Shown: piece by piece, positions 20,355 to 22,012 of the stretch | Layout: the number at the start of each line of letters is the position of its first letter | How positions within the stretch are numbered: the stretch's first letter is position 1 | NCBI GenBank assembly: GCA_902459845.2 | Contig: CABPSV020000229.1 | Location: 1-22,012, forward strand | Length of the DNA stretch: 22,012 bases | DNA from: Hepatocystis sp. ex Piliocolobus tephrosceles | Lineage: Eukaryota; Apicomplexa; Aconoidasida; Haemosporida; Plasmodiidae | Direction of reading: 5' to 3' | Program-made: the position numbers and the translations under genes | The notes under the pieces: generated by a model | The model's input: the letters and a program-made list of their open reading frames with translations, nothing else | Database searches by the model: none | What the model was told of the DNA's origin: nothing

Positions 20355-21971
20355 GTTGTGTGTGTATGTGTATGTATGTGTATGTATGTACGTATGATGG
20401 TTCAGTTAGTTTAATTGTTGTTCGTTTCTATGAGTATGTGTGTAAATAGTATATGGTAGCAAAACTATTTCACCCTCTCTAATCATATACAATATATAAA
20501 AATGTAAGATATTTATGATTGATGATAAGAAATTAACCTCTGTTTATAACTAATTACATATTCATGTATCATGTATGTGTTAACATATAACTTACGTTTT
20601 GGTGTGATTCTTTTTTTTTTTTTTTTAAAGTGTTATTTTTATTTTATTTTTGTCATCATGTGTTTCAAAAAACAAGTAAAAAAATGAAAATTAAAATTTT
20701 TAGGTTATTGGAACTTACCATGTTTCGTAATTAGTTTTTGCATAATAAATATTATTTTGATATGGTTATATATGAACATACTCGTATATAATTTTGTTAA
20801 TTTTTTTTACCTCTGTTATAATTTTATTTATTAAAATATATGATCATTTTTTTTATCTTTTTGCATAACACAATATATGTGTATATAACCTCTAGTTCTG
20901 TTAAAAATAATACTTTTCTTTATTTTTTTTTTTTTTTTTTTTGCATTTTATGAATATTTATTTTGCCCTTGAAATAATTTTAGCATTTTAGATATAATCT
21001 AAGAATATGTTAATATTTTTTTTAGTGCTATACATATATATATATTTTAATGTAATAATTCTTCAAATGTCTTTGCCAATATTAAGCATTATACAACGTG
21101 CTCCTATAAGTATAAATATATTATTCACATTGATGATAACTGTACCATTTTAATAATATATAAGCAAGCATAAGTTATGTTTTATAATGATTAAAATTAT
21201 AATATTTTAAAAAGGGAAAAGTTGTTTTTGGATTTTAAAAATTAGTGAAAGCAAAATGCAGAAATTAAAAAGCAGAAATTAAAAAGCAGAAATTAAAATG
21301 GAATAAAGGGAAAAGAAAAACCTAAATCAACATAATAAGTATATGTACATATATTTATATATATAAATATATGTACGTATACGCATTATATCAAATAAAA
21401 AAAAAAAAAAAAACAAGAACAAGACCTTGTTATGTTTAATAAAATCTAATTTAATGGTGATAGTTAAGAAGGAAGAATGTATATGCATATGTATACATAG
21501 CACCCTAAGGAACAAGTATTGTAATATGTAAGGATATGTTTATGAAAATCAGAACCGTTCAAAAAAAAAAAAAAAAAAATTTTAAACGAAAAAAGTTTAA
21601 AATAAAAAGGTATTTTAATATAAAATATTATAATATAATTTTTTTTTTATCCTTAAATTTATGATGTTTCATGAATGTATAAAGGCAAATTAAGGATATA
21701 TGTAAAATATATTCACAAATATATGTTTATTTTGTATACAATGAGTATAATATATTATTAACAATGAGTATAATATATTATTAACAATAAATATAATATA
21801 TTAATAATGAATAATTAGAATCTTCCAAAAAAAAAAAAAAAAAAAAAAAAAGTACTAAAATATATAAAAATGAATATTTTTAAAATATACTTTTCATAGT
21901 TTTTTATTTTTTATTTATTTTTTTTTTTTAAATAAAATAAAAATGATTAATATATAACAATCTGTGCTATA
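20355..21971. other. Right-hand spacer, no supported gene
   Basis: The first few hundred bases should be the upstream region of the minus-strand 432-residue gene. The rest is AT-rich with T or A runs (20610-20626, 20922-20942, 21398-21413, 21561-21579, 21826-21851). Three copies of a 14-bp repeat (AGCAGAAATTAAAA) lie at 21257-21298, and three of a 23-bp repeat (starts CAATGAGTATAATATATTAT) at 21739-21807. A 28-codon plus-strand ORF (21067-21153, starts MSLPILSIIQRAPISI) contains a donor-like GTATAA and could be a first exon. Evidence for it is weak. Confidence 0.6.
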
Positions 21972-22012
21972 ATGCTATCTGAGAGTCAGCTTATAACTCA
22001 TTACGCACCACA
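21972..22012 (+). CDS. Possible start of a gene running off the right edge
   Basis: An ATG at 21972 opens a frame reading MLSESQLITHYAP to the end of the window. Base composition becomes clearly less AT-rich here than in the preceding 1.5 kb, which is typical of entering coding sequence in this genome. Only 13 codons are visible, so the product cannot be named. The minus strand also has a short open stretch here. Confidence 0.3.
   Translation, partial: MLSESQLITHYAP

Overview
This window looks like nuclear DNA of a malaria parasite (genus Plasmodium). It is extremely A+T rich, with homopolymer runs up to 74 bases, (TA)n runs and long gene-poor spacers. Proteins are rich in Asn and Lys and carry tandem low-complexity repeats. 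Introns are short, AT-rich and GT-AG. Coding base composition suggests a species other than P. falciparum, perhaps of the P. malariae/ovale type, but the species is a guess.

Five protein genes are well supported. From left to right they are: (1) a minus-strand two-exon gene (5787 to 1339) for a 1380-residue secreted, repeat-bearing protein whose signal peptide lies alone on exon 1; (2) a minus-strand two-exon gene (10528 to 7620) for a TRMT2A/TrmA-type tRNA uracil-5-methyltransferase, with twelve copies of a 25-bp satellite in its intron; (3) a minus-strand two-exon gene (15221 to 12613) for a protein with an FHA domain, an RRM-like domain and an Arg/Ser-rich tail, probably a nuclear RNA-processing factor; (4) a plus-strand gene (16574 to 18700) for a 708-residue helical-repeat-like protein with eight identical 8-residue repeats; (5) a minus-strand two-exon gene (20354 to 18925) for a 432-residue protein of unknown function. 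Exon joins were worked out from GT-AG sites and reading phase, and all four spliced models keep frame.

Genes 3 and 4 diverge from a spacer of about 1.35 kb (15222-16573). Genes 4 and 5 converge on a 224-base gap that holds a 48-base T run. The genes do not form an operon or an obvious pathway. Genes 2 and 3 both concern RNA.

The most interesting unexplained material lies in the spacers. Short protein-like segments with good flanking splice signals occur at 6424-6761 (+), 15810-15881 (+), 16277-16450 (either strand) and 15347-15706 (-). They may be exons of small multi-exon genes that ORF-based annotation misses. A 4-codon repeat (HENG) next to an acceptor-like site at 11252 is another candidate. 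I see no tRNA, rRNA, CRISPR array, transposon or viral sequence.
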